Below are positions 19,340 through 27,957 of a stretch of DNA of 64,000 nt, in pieces (position 1 is the stretch's first letter; each line of letters opens with the position of its first letter). A program made the translations under genes and the position numbers. A model generated the notes under the pieces. That model did no database searches and was not told the origin of the DNA. It worked only from the letters and a program-made list of their open reading frames with translations. The DNA comes from Undibacterium hunanense (lineage in GTDB: Bacteria; Pseudomonadota; Gammaproteobacteria; Burkholderiales; Burkholderiaceae_D): assembly GCF_014284335.1 (NCBI RefSeq), contig NZ_JACOGF010000015.1:62001-126000 (forward strand), read 5' to 3'.

Positions 19340-19467
19340 ATAGTCCCCAGTCTTCGCTGGAGCGACTGGAGTGACGATAATATGATCGCGATCGATCAAT
19401 GTAATCGCCTGCTCTCACATCAAACATGCATGGTGCGCAATCGACACCATGAATGTTCAGAAAACGT

Positions 19468-20205
19468 TTATTTAAAACTGATCCCCTTGTTCAATTTCGC
19501 TATCACTTCATCCGGCACATTCTTGCTGCAAATGAGATATCGCTCTCCACCATCCGGCATATCACTCGCCTTGAACTGACTGAATTTGTCCTTGGCTACA
19601 TTGGACTGTTCAATCAGATAATTGGCTTCTTCAGGTGCGGCGAACATCAGGTCGGCGGATTTGGCGGCGATCAGTTGCAGCATTTGCGTGTTGGTGCCGT
19701 TGGAGACGACAGTCTGGGGTTTGAGTTTGGCCAGCGCTGCGTCGATGTGATGGCCGTAAGAAAATTTTTCCTTGATCAGCACCTTGATGCCGGGCATGGT
19801 CAATACGTCTTCCAGTTTGGCATGGTCCTTGATCTTGAAGCCGCTGCTGATGATCATGACGGTAGGTTTGTCGCGGTACAGGGCTTTGCTGAACTTGGCA
19901 AAACCTTCGCGTTCTTCTGTTTTATACCAGCCTATGGCACAGGTTTTTTGTGTGTTTTCCTGCACCATGGCCAGTTGGCGGTTGGGAGCGGCCTTGGCCC
20001 AGGTGAAGGCAACGCCAGCGCTTTTGAAGGCGTTGGCTGCGGGGCTTGCTGTCAAACCGGATGCAGAACCGTCGGATTCTTCTACGATATACGGTGGACG
20101 TACATTGTAGTTAAGGACAATCTTGTCATCGGCCAGGGCCTGACCGCTGGCAGCGGCAGCCAGCATGGTCAGGGTGCAGAATTGAAACAGGGTTTTCTTA
20201 TTCAT
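19468..20205 (-). CDS. Periplasmic solute-binding protein, amino-acid (family 3) type
   Basis: A 245-residue protein with signal peptide MNKKTLFQFCTLTMLAAAA and likely cleavage after ALA. The mature part begins DDKIVLNYNVRPPYIVEESDG, the usual first strand of family 3 binding proteins, which bind polar amino acids or small carboxylates. The second lobe includes LIAAKSADLMFAAPEEANYL. No permease or ATPase lies next to it. It is encoded on the same strand as the two M20 hydrolases to its right, about 100 bases away, and may belong to the same nitrogen-compound scavenging group. A role as a ligand sensor is possible. Confidence 0.8.
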   Translation of the reverse strand: MNKKTLFQFCTLTMLAAAASGQALADDKIVLNYNVRPPYIVEESDGSASGLTASPAANAFKSAGVAFTWAKAAPNRQLAMVQENTQKTCAIGWYKTEEREGFAKFSKALYRDKPTVMIISSGFKIKDHAKLEDVLTMPGIKVLIKEKFSYGHHIDAALAKLKPQTVVSNGTNTQMLQLIAAKSADLMFAAPEEANYLIEQSNVAKDKFSQFKASDMPDGGERYLICSKNVPDEVIAKLNKGISFK

Positions 20206-20302
20206 AGTGATCTTTCAAAATAGGCTCACGATAAAAACTGCTTTGACTGCAGCTTCATAGTAGAAGATGAAGCTGAAAAATTCCATGTGCTGCCTTGCAT
20301 TT

Positions 20303-21526
20303 TTATTGAAGCAAATCTACCAGACTGCGCGCCACCACCTTGGTCGCCTTGCGCAAATCTTCCAGGTTCAATCTTTCATCGGCGCGCTTGGCATGCGACT
20401 CCAGCACCGTGCGTGGCCCCGCACCATAGATCACGCCAGGAATACCCGCTTCTGAAAACAGACGCACGTCGGTATATAAAGGTGTGCCCAATGCCGGAAT
20501 GATTTCACCAAATACGGTTTCACCATGCTTTTGTATGGCATCTACCAGCGGCGTATTGCCGGGCAGGGGGCGCATGGAATTGGCCAGCAGCAGGCGTTTG
20601 ATATCGACGCCGATGCCGGGCAGGTCGTTGGCGGTGTCGGTGATTAATTGGCGCAGGGTGGCTTCAACTTCTGCCGGGTTTTCTTCCGGGATCATGCGGC
20701 GGTCCAGCTTGAAAGTGACGCGACCGGGGATGACATTGGTATTGGTACCGCCTTCTATCGTGCCCACATTCAGGTAAGGATGGGTAATGCCTTCCACTTT
20801 CGATGTCACCTGCTTGTACAGGGTATTTTGCGCATACAGGGCGTTCAAAATTTTGACGGCAGCCTGTAGTGCATCGACACCAGAATCCGGGATTGCTGCA
20901 TGCGCCATCTTGCCGTGTACAGTGATTTCCATTTGCAGGCAACCATTATGTGCAGTGATTACCTGATAAGAAAAACCGGCGGCAATCATCAGGTCCGGCT
21001 TGATCAGCTTGTGTTTCAACATCCAGCCGGGGCCGACTTCACCACCGAATTCTTCATCATAGGTAAATAACAGTTCCAGCGTGCCAGCCTTGGGCTCAAC
21101 AACGGCTTCCAGTGCACGCAGGGCAAAGGTGTAGGTAGAAAAGTCGGATTTGCTGACGGCAGTGGCACGGCCATAGATGTTGCCGTTTTCTATTTCGCCG
21201 CCATACGGCGCTTTGGTCCAGCCTTCGCCGGGTGGCACCACATCACCATGGGCATTCAGCAGGATGGTCTTGCCAGGGCCATACACACGGCGTACCAGCA
21301 GGTTGGTAATGCTTTGCAGACCGGCGGCTTTGACTTCACTGTCAGGCACCACGTGTTTTTCAGCAGCTATACCCATGTCCTGCAACAGATCAGCAGTGCG
21401 GTCTGCATGTGGGGCATTGTTGCCGGGCGGAGTGTCGGTGGGTACGCGTACCAGTTCTTGCAGGAATTTAACCTGTTCATCAAAATGGGCGTCGATCCAG
21501 GCGTCGAGTTCTTGGTAGTGATTCAT
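20303..21526 (-). CDS. M20-family peptidase/deacylase (ArgE/DapE-like) with altered metal motif
   Basis: A 407-residue cytoplasmic enzyme. It shows the M20 hallmarks: HGDVVPPG (first metal His and catalytic Asp) and TYDEEFGGE (catalytic Glu pair), plus a dimerisation domain in the middle (CLQMEITVHGKMAHAAIPDSG). It should remove an acyl or aminoacyl group from an amino acid derivative using two metal ions. The usual G-R-G-x-x-D-M-K motif holding the bridging Asp reads GRATAVSKSDF here, so Val stands where Asp is expected unless the following KSD supplies it. It lies 50 bases from the allantoate-amidohydrolase-like gene, same strand, likely one operon. Confidence 0.85.
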   Translation of the reverse strand: MNHYQELDAWIDAHFDEQVKFLQELVRVPTDTPPGNNAPHADRTADLLQDMGIAAEKHVVPDSEVKAAGLQSITNLLVRRVYGPGKTILLNAHGDVVPPGEGWTKAPYGGEIENGNIYGRATAVSKSDFSTYTFALRALEAVVEPKAGTLELLFTYDEEFGGEVGPGWMLKHKLIKPDLMIAAGFSYQVITAHNGCLQMEITVHGKMAHAAIPDSGVDALQAAVKILNALYAQNTLYKQVTSKVEGITHPYLNVGTIEGGTNTNVIPGRVTFKLDRRMIPEENPAEVEATLRQLITDTANDLPGIGVDIKRLLLANSMRPLPGNTPLVDAIQKHGETVFGEIIPALGTPLYTDVRLFSEAGIPGVIYGAGPRTVLESHAKRADERLNLEDLRKATKVVARSLVDLLQ

Positions 21527-21576
21527 GGTGGAGAGCTTTCTTTGTGAGTGTGATTGTGTGTGGCTGGGCGTGTTTG

Positions 21577-22836
21577 TTATGCTTCACGCCTCGATATAAA
21601 GTGTTCAACAAAATGGCTAAAGGCTTGCGCGGCCAATGCGGCGTCTTCGGCCGTCATGATTTCATCCGGATGATGGCTGATGCCGCCATTGCCACAGCGC
21701 ACAAACAGCATGGCAACATCGCACAGTGCAGCCATCGCCATGGCATCATGTCCGGCACCTGAAGGCAGGTAGCGCAGGCGCTGATCGCAATGGGCAATGG
21801 ATTGTGCAAGCTGTTGTTGCAGCCATGGCGCGCAAGGTACGCTGGGGGCTTCATGGGTTTTGCGCAGCTTGAACTGCACCTTGCGTCTTGCAGCTATGCG
21901 TTCTATCTGTGCCAGCACATCGGCCACCGCCTGCTCACGTATCGCATCCTGTTCCGCACGGATGTCGATAGAAAATACAGCCTTGCCCGGTACCACATTG
22001 GCGGCACCATTCGGTACATTAAACTGGCCTACCGTGCCGACCAGACCAGGTATATCCTGGCAGCGCTGTTCTATATATAGCCCGGTTTCCGCTGCTGCCA
22101 TGGCGGCATCGCGGCGCATGCCCATGGGCGAGGTGCCAGCGTGGCCTGCCAGACCTTCCACTTCCACCATATAACGGGTGGCACCGGAAATGGCGGTGAC
22201 CACACCCAGCGCCAGGTCTTCATTCAATAATACCGGGCCCTGTTCTATATGGACTTCGACAAAGGCCAGTACCTGCGTCGGGTCATACGCAGCCTTGGCC
22301 AGCCCGGCTGGGTGAAAGCCAGATGCCGTCATCACTTCACGCATGCTAAGGCCATTGTCATCCAGATTATCCAGCACGGCCATGTCGAAAGTGCCGGCGG
22401 CGGCGCGGCTGCCAAGCAGGGTGGCTTTGAAGCGTACGCCTTCTTCTTCCGCAAAACCAATGATCTCTATCGCAAACGGGAAACGCCTGCCTTCTGCATG
22501 CCATTGTGCAACGCAGGCCAGTGGCAGCAAGATGCCCAGGTTGCCGTCATGTTTGCCGGCATTGCGCACGGTATCAAAATGCGAGCCGGTCAGCAGGGCG
22601 GGGGCATTCGGTTCCAACCCTTCATAACGACCGATGACATTGCCAGCCACGTCACGTCGGACGCTCATGCCAGCGGCGCACATCCATTCGGCCAACTGGG
22701 CGGCAGCACTGTGGTGTGCCGGGCTTAGATACGTGCGCGTCAACATGCCTGGCGTTTCGGTATGTTGCGCCAATACGTCAGCCCTGCTCATGATTTGCGA
22801 GCCACAACTCGCGTAGGAATGCATCTTGCTGGACAT
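21577..22836 (-). CDS. Allantoate amidohydrolase / N-carbamoyl amino acid hydrolase family protein
   Basis: A 419-residue M20/M28-type metal-dependent amidase. Motifs in order: GSHFDTVRNAGKHDGNLG (metal His and bridging Asp), GFAEEEGVRF (Glu pair), EVHIEQGPVL (metal His) and the lid-domain element GLAGHAGTSPM. This set is specific to the AllC / hydantoinase-carbamoylase group, which releases ammonia and CO2 from allantoate, ureidoglycine or N-carbamoyl amino acids. No other purine-degradation gene is near, so the exact substrate is open. It is first in the leftward operon and divergent from the DctA-like symporter, sharing a regulatory region of 360 bases. Confidence 0.88.
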   Translation of the reverse strand: MSSKMHSYASCGSQIMSRADVLAQHTETPGMLTRTYLSPAHHSAAAQLAEWMCAAGMSVRRDVAGNVIGRYEGLEPNAPALLTGSHFDTVRNAGKHDGNLGILLPLACVAQWHAEGRRFPFAIEIIGFAEEEGVRFKATLLGSRAAAGTFDMAVLDNLDDNGLSMREVMTASGFHPAGLAKAAYDPTQVLAFVEVHIEQGPVLLNEDLALGVVTAISGATRYMVEVEGLAGHAGTSPMGMRRDAAMAAAETGLYIEQRCQDIPGLVGTVGQFNVPNGAANVVPGKAVFSIDIRAEQDAIREQAVADVLAQIERIAARRKVQFKLRKTHEAPSVPCAPWLQQQLAQSIAHCDQRLRYLPSGAGHDAMAMAALCDVAMLFVRCGNGGISHHPDEIMTAEDAALAAQAFSHFVEHFISRREA

Positions 22837-23018
22837 GCGGGTCTCCTGCCTGATTTGGGCTTTAAGCTTGGCTTTGGTGGGCCGTCATAGCGGCTTCATA
22901 GCGGTTTTATTGTGGCTTCATGACGGCGTGTTGCTTCCCGGTAGCGCTGGTGTTGTCCGCCCGGTTTGGGAACTGCCGTTGTGGCCTGTTTTTTTGAATT
23001 CTACTATTGAATTCATTT

Positions 23019-23041
23019 ATTGCATACAAAAATTGGATGCA
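23019..23041. promoter_or_regulatory. Candidate GntR operator in the shared divergent region
   Basis: ATTGCATACAAA at 23019-23030 resembles FadR/FCD-type GntR half-sites, and TGCAT (23021) with ATGCA (23037) form an inverted repeat. It lies between the leftward amidohydrolase operon and the rightward symporter, with a GntR regulator gene nearby. This is an inference. The rest of the 22837-23196 gap shows only two TTGAATTC-like repeats. Confidence 0.3.
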
Positions 23042-23196
23042 GTATATTGGGTTTCAGATCACTTCCTGACAAGCTGGCCTGGTGGTGACATTTGTTCCGT
23101 TTTTCTGTTATTTATCAAGGAGTTGTAGTTAGCTCACAGTCGTGCAATTACAGTAATGCTTACCATAGTAGTGCTAACCCTTATCAGGAGGTAGTC

Positions 23197-24513
23197 GTGC
23201 AGCGCATATACAAATCACTATTCGGCCAGGTGCTTATTGCACTGGTACTGGGGATACTGGTCGGGGTCTTGTACCCCAGCTTTGGTGTCAGCCTGAAACC
23301 CGTCGGTGACGGCTTTATCAAGCTGATCAAGATGATTATCCCCATGATCGTTTTTTGCGTGGTCGTGCATGGCATTTATGGTGCAGGCGAGTTGAAGAAA
23401 GTAGGGCGGGTTGGTCTGAAAGCCCTGGTCTACTTTGAAGTGGTGACCACCATTGCACTGGTACTGGGCCTGGCGCTGGCGTTTATATTTCATCCGGGCG
23501 AGGGCATGAACATTGTCCCCGCTTCGCTCGATGCCAGCACCCTGAGTACCTATGTAGACAATGCCAACAAGGTCAAAAGCGCCGGCTTTGCCGAATTTGT
23601 GATGAAACTGATCCCGACCACGGTGGTCAGTGCATTCACATCGGGTGATGTGTTGCAGGTCTTGTTGTTTTCGCTGATTTTTGGCTGTGCACTGTCGCTG
23701 GTGGGTGAGAAAGCCCGTCCCATCGCCAACCTGATCAGCAGCCTGTCGGAAGTGTTTTTCAAGTGCATGTCCTTCATCATCAAGCTGGCACCTTTGGGCG
23801 TGTTTGGTGCAATTGCCTTTACCGTGGGCAAATATGGTGTGGGTTCATTAAAACAGCTGGGCTTTTTGGTGATCCTGTTTTATGGCGCTGTCATCATCTT
23901 TGTGTTTGGTATTCTGGGGGGCATATTAAAAGCTGCCGGCTTCAATATCTTCAAATTCATCAAATACCTGCGCGAAGAATTGTTGGTGGTGCTGGCAACG
24001 GCATCGTCAGATTCTGTCTTGCCACAGGTGATGAAAAAGCTGGAATACATGGGCATCAAGGACACCACGGTGGGCCTGGTGATACCTACCGGCTATTCCT
24101 TCAACCTGGATGCGTTTTCTATCTACCTGACACTGGCTGCGGTATTTATTGCCCAGGCCACCAATACCCCGCTGGCGTTTTCTGACCTGCTGGCGATACT
24201 GGCAATTGCCCTGGTGACATCCAAAGGTGCCCATGGCGTGCCAGGTTCGGCGATAGTGATCCTGGCTGCCACACTGTCTGCCATACCGGCGATACCTGTG
24301 GTGGGCCTGGTGCTGGTGCTGTCGGTGGACTGGTTTATCGGCATTGCCCGTGCACTGGGCAACCTGATCGGCAACTGCGTTGCGACCGTGGTCGTGGCGT
24401 CATGGGAAAAAGACATCGACAAAACCCGCGCCCATGCAGTCCTGAATGGTGATACCGCAGCGATTGCCAGTTATGATCTGGCGAACGCCAAAGCGGAACT
24501 GGCGGCGGTATGA
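23197..24513 (+). CDS. DctA-like dicarboxylate/amino acid:cation symporter
   Basis: GTG 23197 is chosen as start because AGGAG lies 6 bases upstream and the first membrane helix begins right after (QRIYKSLFGQVLIAL); the frame extends upstream without a ribosome site. The 438-residue product has the DAACS fold markers: SSDSVLPQVMKKLE (hairpin 1), IPTGYSFNLDAFSIYL (TM7 NMDGT-like motif), TSKGAHGVPGSAIVIL (hairpin 2) and GNCVATVVVASW in TM8. It imports C4-dicarboxylates or acidic amino acids with Na+ or H+. Position beside the amidohydrolases and GntR gene suggests a joint catabolic function. A terminator follows. Confidence 0.9.
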   Translation: MQRIYKSLFGQVLIALVLGILVGVLYPSFGVSLKPVGDGFIKLIKMIIPMIVFCVVVHGIYGAGELKKVGRVGLKALVYFEVVTTIALVLGLALAFIFHPGEGMNIVPASLDASTLSTYVDNANKVKSAGFAEFVMKLIPTTVVSAFTSGDVLQVLLFSLIFGCALSLVGEKARPIANLISSLSEVFFKCMSFIIKLAPLGVFGAIAFTVGKYGVGSLKQLGFLVILFYGAVIIFVFGILGGILKAAGFNIFKFIKYLREELLVVLATASSDSVLPQVMKKLEYMGIKDTTVGLVIPTGYSFNLDAFSIYLTLAAVFIAQATNTPLAFSDLLAILAIALVTSKGAHGVPGSAIVILAATLSAIPAIPVVGLVLVLSVDWFIGIARALGNLIGNCVATVVVASWEKDIDKTRAHAVLNGDTAAIASYDLANAKAELAAV

Positions 24514-24564
24514 GGTGTTTTTCATTGACTGACTGAGCCAGGTCAATATAAGTGTAATTAAAAT

Positions 24565-24597
24565 AACGCCCATGGATGGAAATCTTTGGGCGTTTTG
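24565..24597 (+). terminator. Terminator after the symporter gene
   Basis: AACGCCCA (24565-24572) pairs with TGGGCGTT (24587-24594), followed by TTTG. The T run is short, so strength is uncertain. Confidence 0.65.
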
Positions 24598-24650
24598 CTT
24601 ATGGGGTTACAATTCCGGCCTGACTCATCATGCAGTAACAGGTAAATAAT

Positions 24651-25346
24651 ATGACAGCAACGACCCATTCAGACCAGGCAGACAGTTCTGAAGCCATTGC
24701 CAGCGATATCACCACCGCCATTGCCGAACAAAGGCTGCCGCCCGGCACCAAGCTGCGCGAAGAGGCGCTGGCACGCATGTATTCCGTCAGCCGCACCAAG
24801 ATCCGCGCTGCCCTGGTCATGCTGGCCAAAGACAAGCTGATTGATCTGGTGCCAGAAAAAGGTGCCTTTGTCAGCAAGCCCAGTGAACAGGAAGCGCATG
24901 AGATATTTGCCGTGCGTCGCATACTGGAAGCCGCACTGGTGCGCGAGTTCATCACCAAGGCCACGGCAGAAGATTACACCCGGATAGAACAGCATCTGGT
25001 CCAGGAACGCCAGGCCATCATCGACAACAATGTGCAGGAACGTTCAACCCTGCTCAGCGACTTCCACATCCTGCTGGCAAAGACCGTGGGTAACCAGGTG
25101 CTGACTGACATCCTGATGAAACTGGCAGGCCGCAGTTCTCTCATCACCATGCTGTACCAGTCCAGCCGCGACGCCAGTTGCTCATCCGATGAACATGTGG
25201 AATTTATTCATGCCGCCAAAGCTGGTGATGTAGAAAAAGCCGTGGAACTGATGGTGCATCACCTGCACCACGTTGAATCGGCCCTCGAGTTCAAGGAGCC
25301 AGCGAAGAGCGACAAGAAGGATTTTATTTCGGCATTGCTGGCCTGA
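24651..25346 (+). CDS. GntR-family transcriptional regulator (FCD subfamily)
   Basis: A 231-residue protein. The N terminus has the GntR winged helix: IASDITTAIAEQRLPPGTKL, then LARMYSVSRTKIRAALVMLA as recognition helix. Residues ~95-225 form the all-helical FCD domain, with metal-type residues in DFHILLAKTVGN and EHVEFIHAAKAGDVEKAVELM. FCD regulators bind carboxylate or amino acid effectors and commonly repress neighbouring catabolic genes. Here the likely targets are the symporter just upstream and the divergent amidohydrolase operon; TTGCATACAA in their shared region may be the operator. A strong terminator follows. Confidence 0.9.
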   Translation: MTATTHSDQADSSEAIASDITTAIAEQRLPPGTKLREEALARMYSVSRTKIRAALVMLAKDKLIDLVPEKGAFVSKPSEQEAHEIFAVRRILEAALVREFITKATAEDYTRIEQHLVQERQAIIDNNVQERSTLLSDFHILLAKTVGNQVLTDILMKLAGRSSLITMLYQSSRDASCSSDEHVEFIHAAKAGDVEKAVELMVHHLHHVESALEFKEPAKSDKKDFISALLA

Positions 25347-25363
25347 GTTTCAAGTACCAGTAC

Positions 25364-25397
25364 AAAAACAGAGGTCAGTGATGGCCTCTGTTTTTTT
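25364..25397. terminator. Bidirectional terminator after the GntR gene
   Basis: AAAAACAGAGG pairs with CCTCTGTTTTT around a 10-nt loop, followed by further T. It lies between the GntR stop and the small reverse ORF and can serve both strands. Confidence 0.85.
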
Positions 25398-25405
25398 ACA
25401 TGCGA

Positions 25406-25552
25406 TCAGCCCTTGATCACGATGCTTTTGATGATGTTGTGCTGGTGGTCGGAGTTGTTGCCGCCACGGCCTGCGTCGCCATCGCTTTCTTGCATGGTTT
25501 CCAGATAGGCGGCAGCTTTTGCGCTTACGGCGTTTTTAAGAATTGAGATCAT
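25406..25552 (-). CDS. Possible 48-residue peptide of unknown function
   Basis: A frame from ATG 25552 to TGA 25406 reads MISILKNAVSAKAAAYLE, then an acidic/Gly stretch ESDGDAGRGGNN, then a His and Ile/Lys-rich tail ending KSIVIKG. The first half is amphipathic and the Gly-Gly could mimic a processing site, but there is no strong ribosome binding site and the leader differs from the double-glycine precursors at 50-52 kb. It is placed neatly between a terminator and its own upstream region. It could be a real small protein or chance. Confidence 0.35.
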   Translation of the reverse strand: MISILKNAVSAKAAAYLETMQESDGDAGRGGNNSDHQHNIIKSIVIKG

Positions 25553-25743
25553 AGAAATAGAATCCGTCACCTACATATCTGACCAGACAATTGTTAGCGG
25601 GCACCTGAATGGTGTTGACAAAAGCTGGGGGTAACTGGCGATAGAATTTTTGAATGAGTTTTTATGAGAAGACACATCAGATTCAACGCATTCAAAGTTC
25701 CAGCGCGATAGCATATGAGCAGTCATGGATTGATAGCGATATC

Positions 25744-27054
25744 TTATTCTTTGGATTTTTGTTTTGCATCCTTCAACTTTTGTCCACGATACGATGCTAC
25801 TTCGCTAAGCTTCATGCCCTCTGGAATCTGGCCATGCTTTGGATGCGCTACCCGTTGTGCGCGATAAATACCTGTATGCCCGGAAAACAGGTAGCTGATT
25901 ACACAGGCAAGTGCGGCATAAGGCGCTATCTGTGGACCAAACAATTCCAATGCCATGATAGTTGATGCTATCGGTGTATTTGCAGCACCAGCAAATATGG
26001 CAACAAAACCCATTGCAGCAAGAGTGGCGAAGGGCAAGTGCAATACAGGAGCAAGAGCATTGCCCAGCGTTGCACCTATGTAAAACAGGGGCGTGACTTC
26101 GCCGCCTTTGTATCCTGTCCCAAGAGAGCTAATGGTGAATAACATTTTTCCGGCAAAATCCGTCCAGGCCAGTTGATGCTGAAATGATTCCATGATGACG
26201 GGTATTCCCAGTCCTGTGTATCTTTGATTGCCGACTGCCCAGGTAGTTACGGCAATTGCGACACCACCTAAGAAAGGTCGTAAGGGAGCATAGGCGATCT
26301 GTTTTTTCATTAAATCTGATACACCATGGGTTGCGTTGGCAAACAACATGCCGACCAGTCCAAACACGATACCGGCCAACAAGCTCGCAATCAAAGTCCA
26401 GGCAGTAATTGCGGGTATCAATCCGGCACTGTAATGGGTGTGATGTACTCCCCATAGCAGGCCAACCTGATCGGCGACGATGGCAGCGATAAAGCAGGGC
26501 AAGATGGCATCGTAGCGCATGCGCCCTATGGCCAACACTTCCAATCCAAAAACTGCACCGGCAATCGGCGTGCCAAACACCGACGCAAAGCCAGCACTGA
26601 TGCCTGCCATGATCAACAGCCTGCGCTTTTGCGTGGACAGATGGAAAAGATGCGTCAATTGATCTGCCAGACTGGCCCCCATTTGTACCGCAGTACCTTC
26701 TCGCCCTACAGATGCGCCAAACAGATGAGATATCAAAGTGCTCGCCATGACCAATGGTGCCATGCGAAGAGGAATGGTTTTTCCAGGATCATGAATTTCA
26801 TCAATGATGAGATTGTTCCCTGCTTCGACTTGTTTTCCAACATGCATATATACCCAGCCAACGGCAAAACCCGCCAGCGGCAATAGCCAGATAACCCAGG
26901 TATGAGATTCGCGCCAGGATGTGACGTAATCAAGCGCAAACAGAAAAGTGGCAGAGGCCGTGCCTGCAAGCATGGCAACTATTACTGCGAGCATCAGCCA
27001 TTTCCCGATATAGGCAAGCAGATCAATTTGTTCAGGTATATTTGAATGTTTCAT
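25744..27054 (-). CDS. CLC-family fluoride/proton antiporter (CLC-F type)
   Basis: The start is set at ATG 27054 (MKHSNIPEQIDLL); the frame runs upstream to 27150, but that part lies inside the riboswitch. The 436-residue membrane protein carries CLC signatures: EAGNNLIIDEIHDP in place of GSGIP, GASVGREGTAVQMG in place of the chloride-type GREGP, GFASVFGTPIAGAVFGLE and KGGEVTPLFYIGATLG. The GREGT and GNNLI forms are those of the fluoride-exporting CLC-F clade rather than chloride exchangers. The fluoride riboswitch directly upstream supports this strongly. It would expel fluoride in exchange for protons. Confidence 0.9.
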   Translation of the reverse strand: MKHSNIPEQIDLLAYIGKWLMLAVIVAMLAGTASATFLFALDYVTSWRESHTWVIWLLPLAGFAVGWVYMHVGKQVEAGNNLIIDEIHDPGKTIPLRMAPLVMASTLISHLFGASVGREGTAVQMGASLADQLTHLFHLSTQKRRLLIMAGISAGFASVFGTPIAGAVFGLEVLAIGRMRYDAILPCFIAAIVADQVGLLWGVHHTHYSAGLIPAITAWTLIASLLAGIVFGLVGMLFANATHGVSDLMKKQIAYAPLRPFLGGVAIAVTTWAVGNQRYTGLGIPVIMESFQHQLAWTDFAGKMLFTISSLGTGYKGGEVTPLFYIGATLGNALAPVLHLPFATLAAMGFVAIFAGAANTPIASTIMALELFGPQIAPYAALACVISYLFSGHTGIYRAQRVAHPKHGQIPEGMKLSEVASYRGQKLKDAKQKSKE

Positions 27055-27107
27055 GGCGTCAGGTAAGTGTTCGTTACGAACCTGGTCATGTTTTTGCGGC
27101 GGGCATG

Positions 27108-27146
27108 TGCCTACAGCTTCCTGATGACCAGGAAGGTCTGTAGGCA
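27108..27146 (-). promoter_or_regulatory. Alternative hairpin (expression platform) overlapping the riboswitch 3' end
   Basis: In transcript sense TGCCTACAG and CTGTAGGCA pair, with an inner TTCCTG/CAGGAA stem. The 5' half overlaps the conserved GATGCCTAC of the aptamer, so the two folds exclude each other. No U run follows, which argues against intrinsic termination and leaves translational or Rho-dependent control. Confidence 0.6.
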
Positions 27147-27199
27147 TCATCAGCTACCCGGCAGATGCGGGTGGCGGTTAAAGGAGGAATGCCATCTCC
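27140..27199 (-). promoter_or_regulatory. Fluoride riboswitch (crcB motif)
   Basis: Read on the minus strand, the region contains the conserved blocks in order: GGAGATGGCATTCCTCC, then TTAACCGCC, a variable ACCCGCATCTGCCGGGT stem, then GCTGATGATGCCTAC. These are the crcB-motif consensus (GGnGATGGnnTTCnCC ... AACCGCC ... CTGATGAtGCCTAC). It precedes the CLC-F gene by about 85 bases. Fluoride binding should switch the exporter on. Confidence 0.93.
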
Positions 27200-27304
27200 T
27201 TGCTATGACTCAGATAATACCAAGTTTTTTGAGCCGGAACAATTTGTTTGGGCAGGGTATTGTTCGTGTCGCAATGTGAAAACTGCACATCTTGATCAAA
27301 AAAA

Positions 27305-27751
27305 CTATGCACCATGCGCAGCACTGATTTGTTCCATGCGCTTTTCAAAATCATGCGCCAGCGACCGCAATGTGATGCGGGCAAAATCAGCCATGAGCAA
27401 GTCGCGGGCGTTTTGTAGTGTCCTGGTCAGGCTGGTATTGACTGCCTGTTCTACCAGGCATTGCGGATGATCTTCTGCAAAACCAAGTGAAAACACCGGT
27501 GGTTCTCCTATGGCCTGGTACACGTCGAGCAGGCTGATGTCTTCCAGCGGCTTGATCAGGGTCCAGCCGCCCCGATGGCCTTTGACTGAATGGACGCAGC
27601 CATGTTCTTTCAAACCAGCCATGGTGCGCCTGACCACCACAGGGTTGGTATTGAGCATGAGCGCGATGTCATCCGAGGTCAGGGGTTTGTCTTGCTGATC
27701 CATGTGTATCAGTACGTGCAGCATGCGCGAGAGCCTGTTGTCACTTCTCAT
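27305..27751 (-). CDS. Rrf2-family transcriptional regulator
   Basis: A 148-residue protein starting MRSDNRLSRMLHVLIHM. It has the Rrf2 winged helix (SDDIALMLNTNPVVVRRTMAGLKEHG) and the family wing VKGHRGGWTLIKPLEDISLLDVYQAI. The C-terminal half has only one Cys (PQCLVEQ), not the three-Cys Fe-S ligand set of IscR or NsrR. It is thus closer to the YwnA/single-Cys Rrf2 group that senses oxidative or electrophile stress. It is divergent from the flavoprotein gene at 27958, and a palindrome in the shared region is the likely operator. Confidence 0.88.
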   Translation of the reverse strand: MRSDNRLSRMLHVLIHMDQQDKPLTSDDIALMLNTNPVVVRRTMAGLKEHGCVHSVKGHRGGWTLIKPLEDISLLDVYQAIGEPPVFSLGFAEDHPQCLVEQAVNTSLTRTLQNARDLLMADFARITLRSLAHDFEKRMEQISAAHGA

Positions 27752-27788
27752 TGATGTCTCTCAGATCAGTATTGGGGGAATGTCCGTA

Positions 27789-27817
27789 TTTTACGTAACA
27801 TTTTAAGTTGCGTAAAA
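27789..27817. promoter_or_regulatory. Palindromic operator candidate for the Rrf2 regulator
   Basis: TTTTACGTAAC and GTTGCGTAAAA form an 11-bp near-perfect inverted repeat with a 7-bp AT-rich spacer, in the 206-base divergent region. Position and symmetry fit a dimeric Rrf2 site controlling both genes. Confidence 0.55.
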
Positions 27818-27957
27818 CTTTTACTTTGGATATCATGTAACATGTGAAGTATCTTGATTGATGTTGTTAGGTAATGTGGTGCTGTGGTTGTAGGTGTGGG
27901 TAGCCCGGCCCGGTCTAACCCACCTCAGCCCTTGCCAGGCAATGAAAGGATTTGAAT

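Noticed and set aside
27055-27150. Upstream extension of the CLC-F reading frame (MMPTDLPG...)
   Set aside because: It lies within the fluoride riboswitch and its hairpin; the ATG at 27054 is directly before the hydrophobic CLC sequence.
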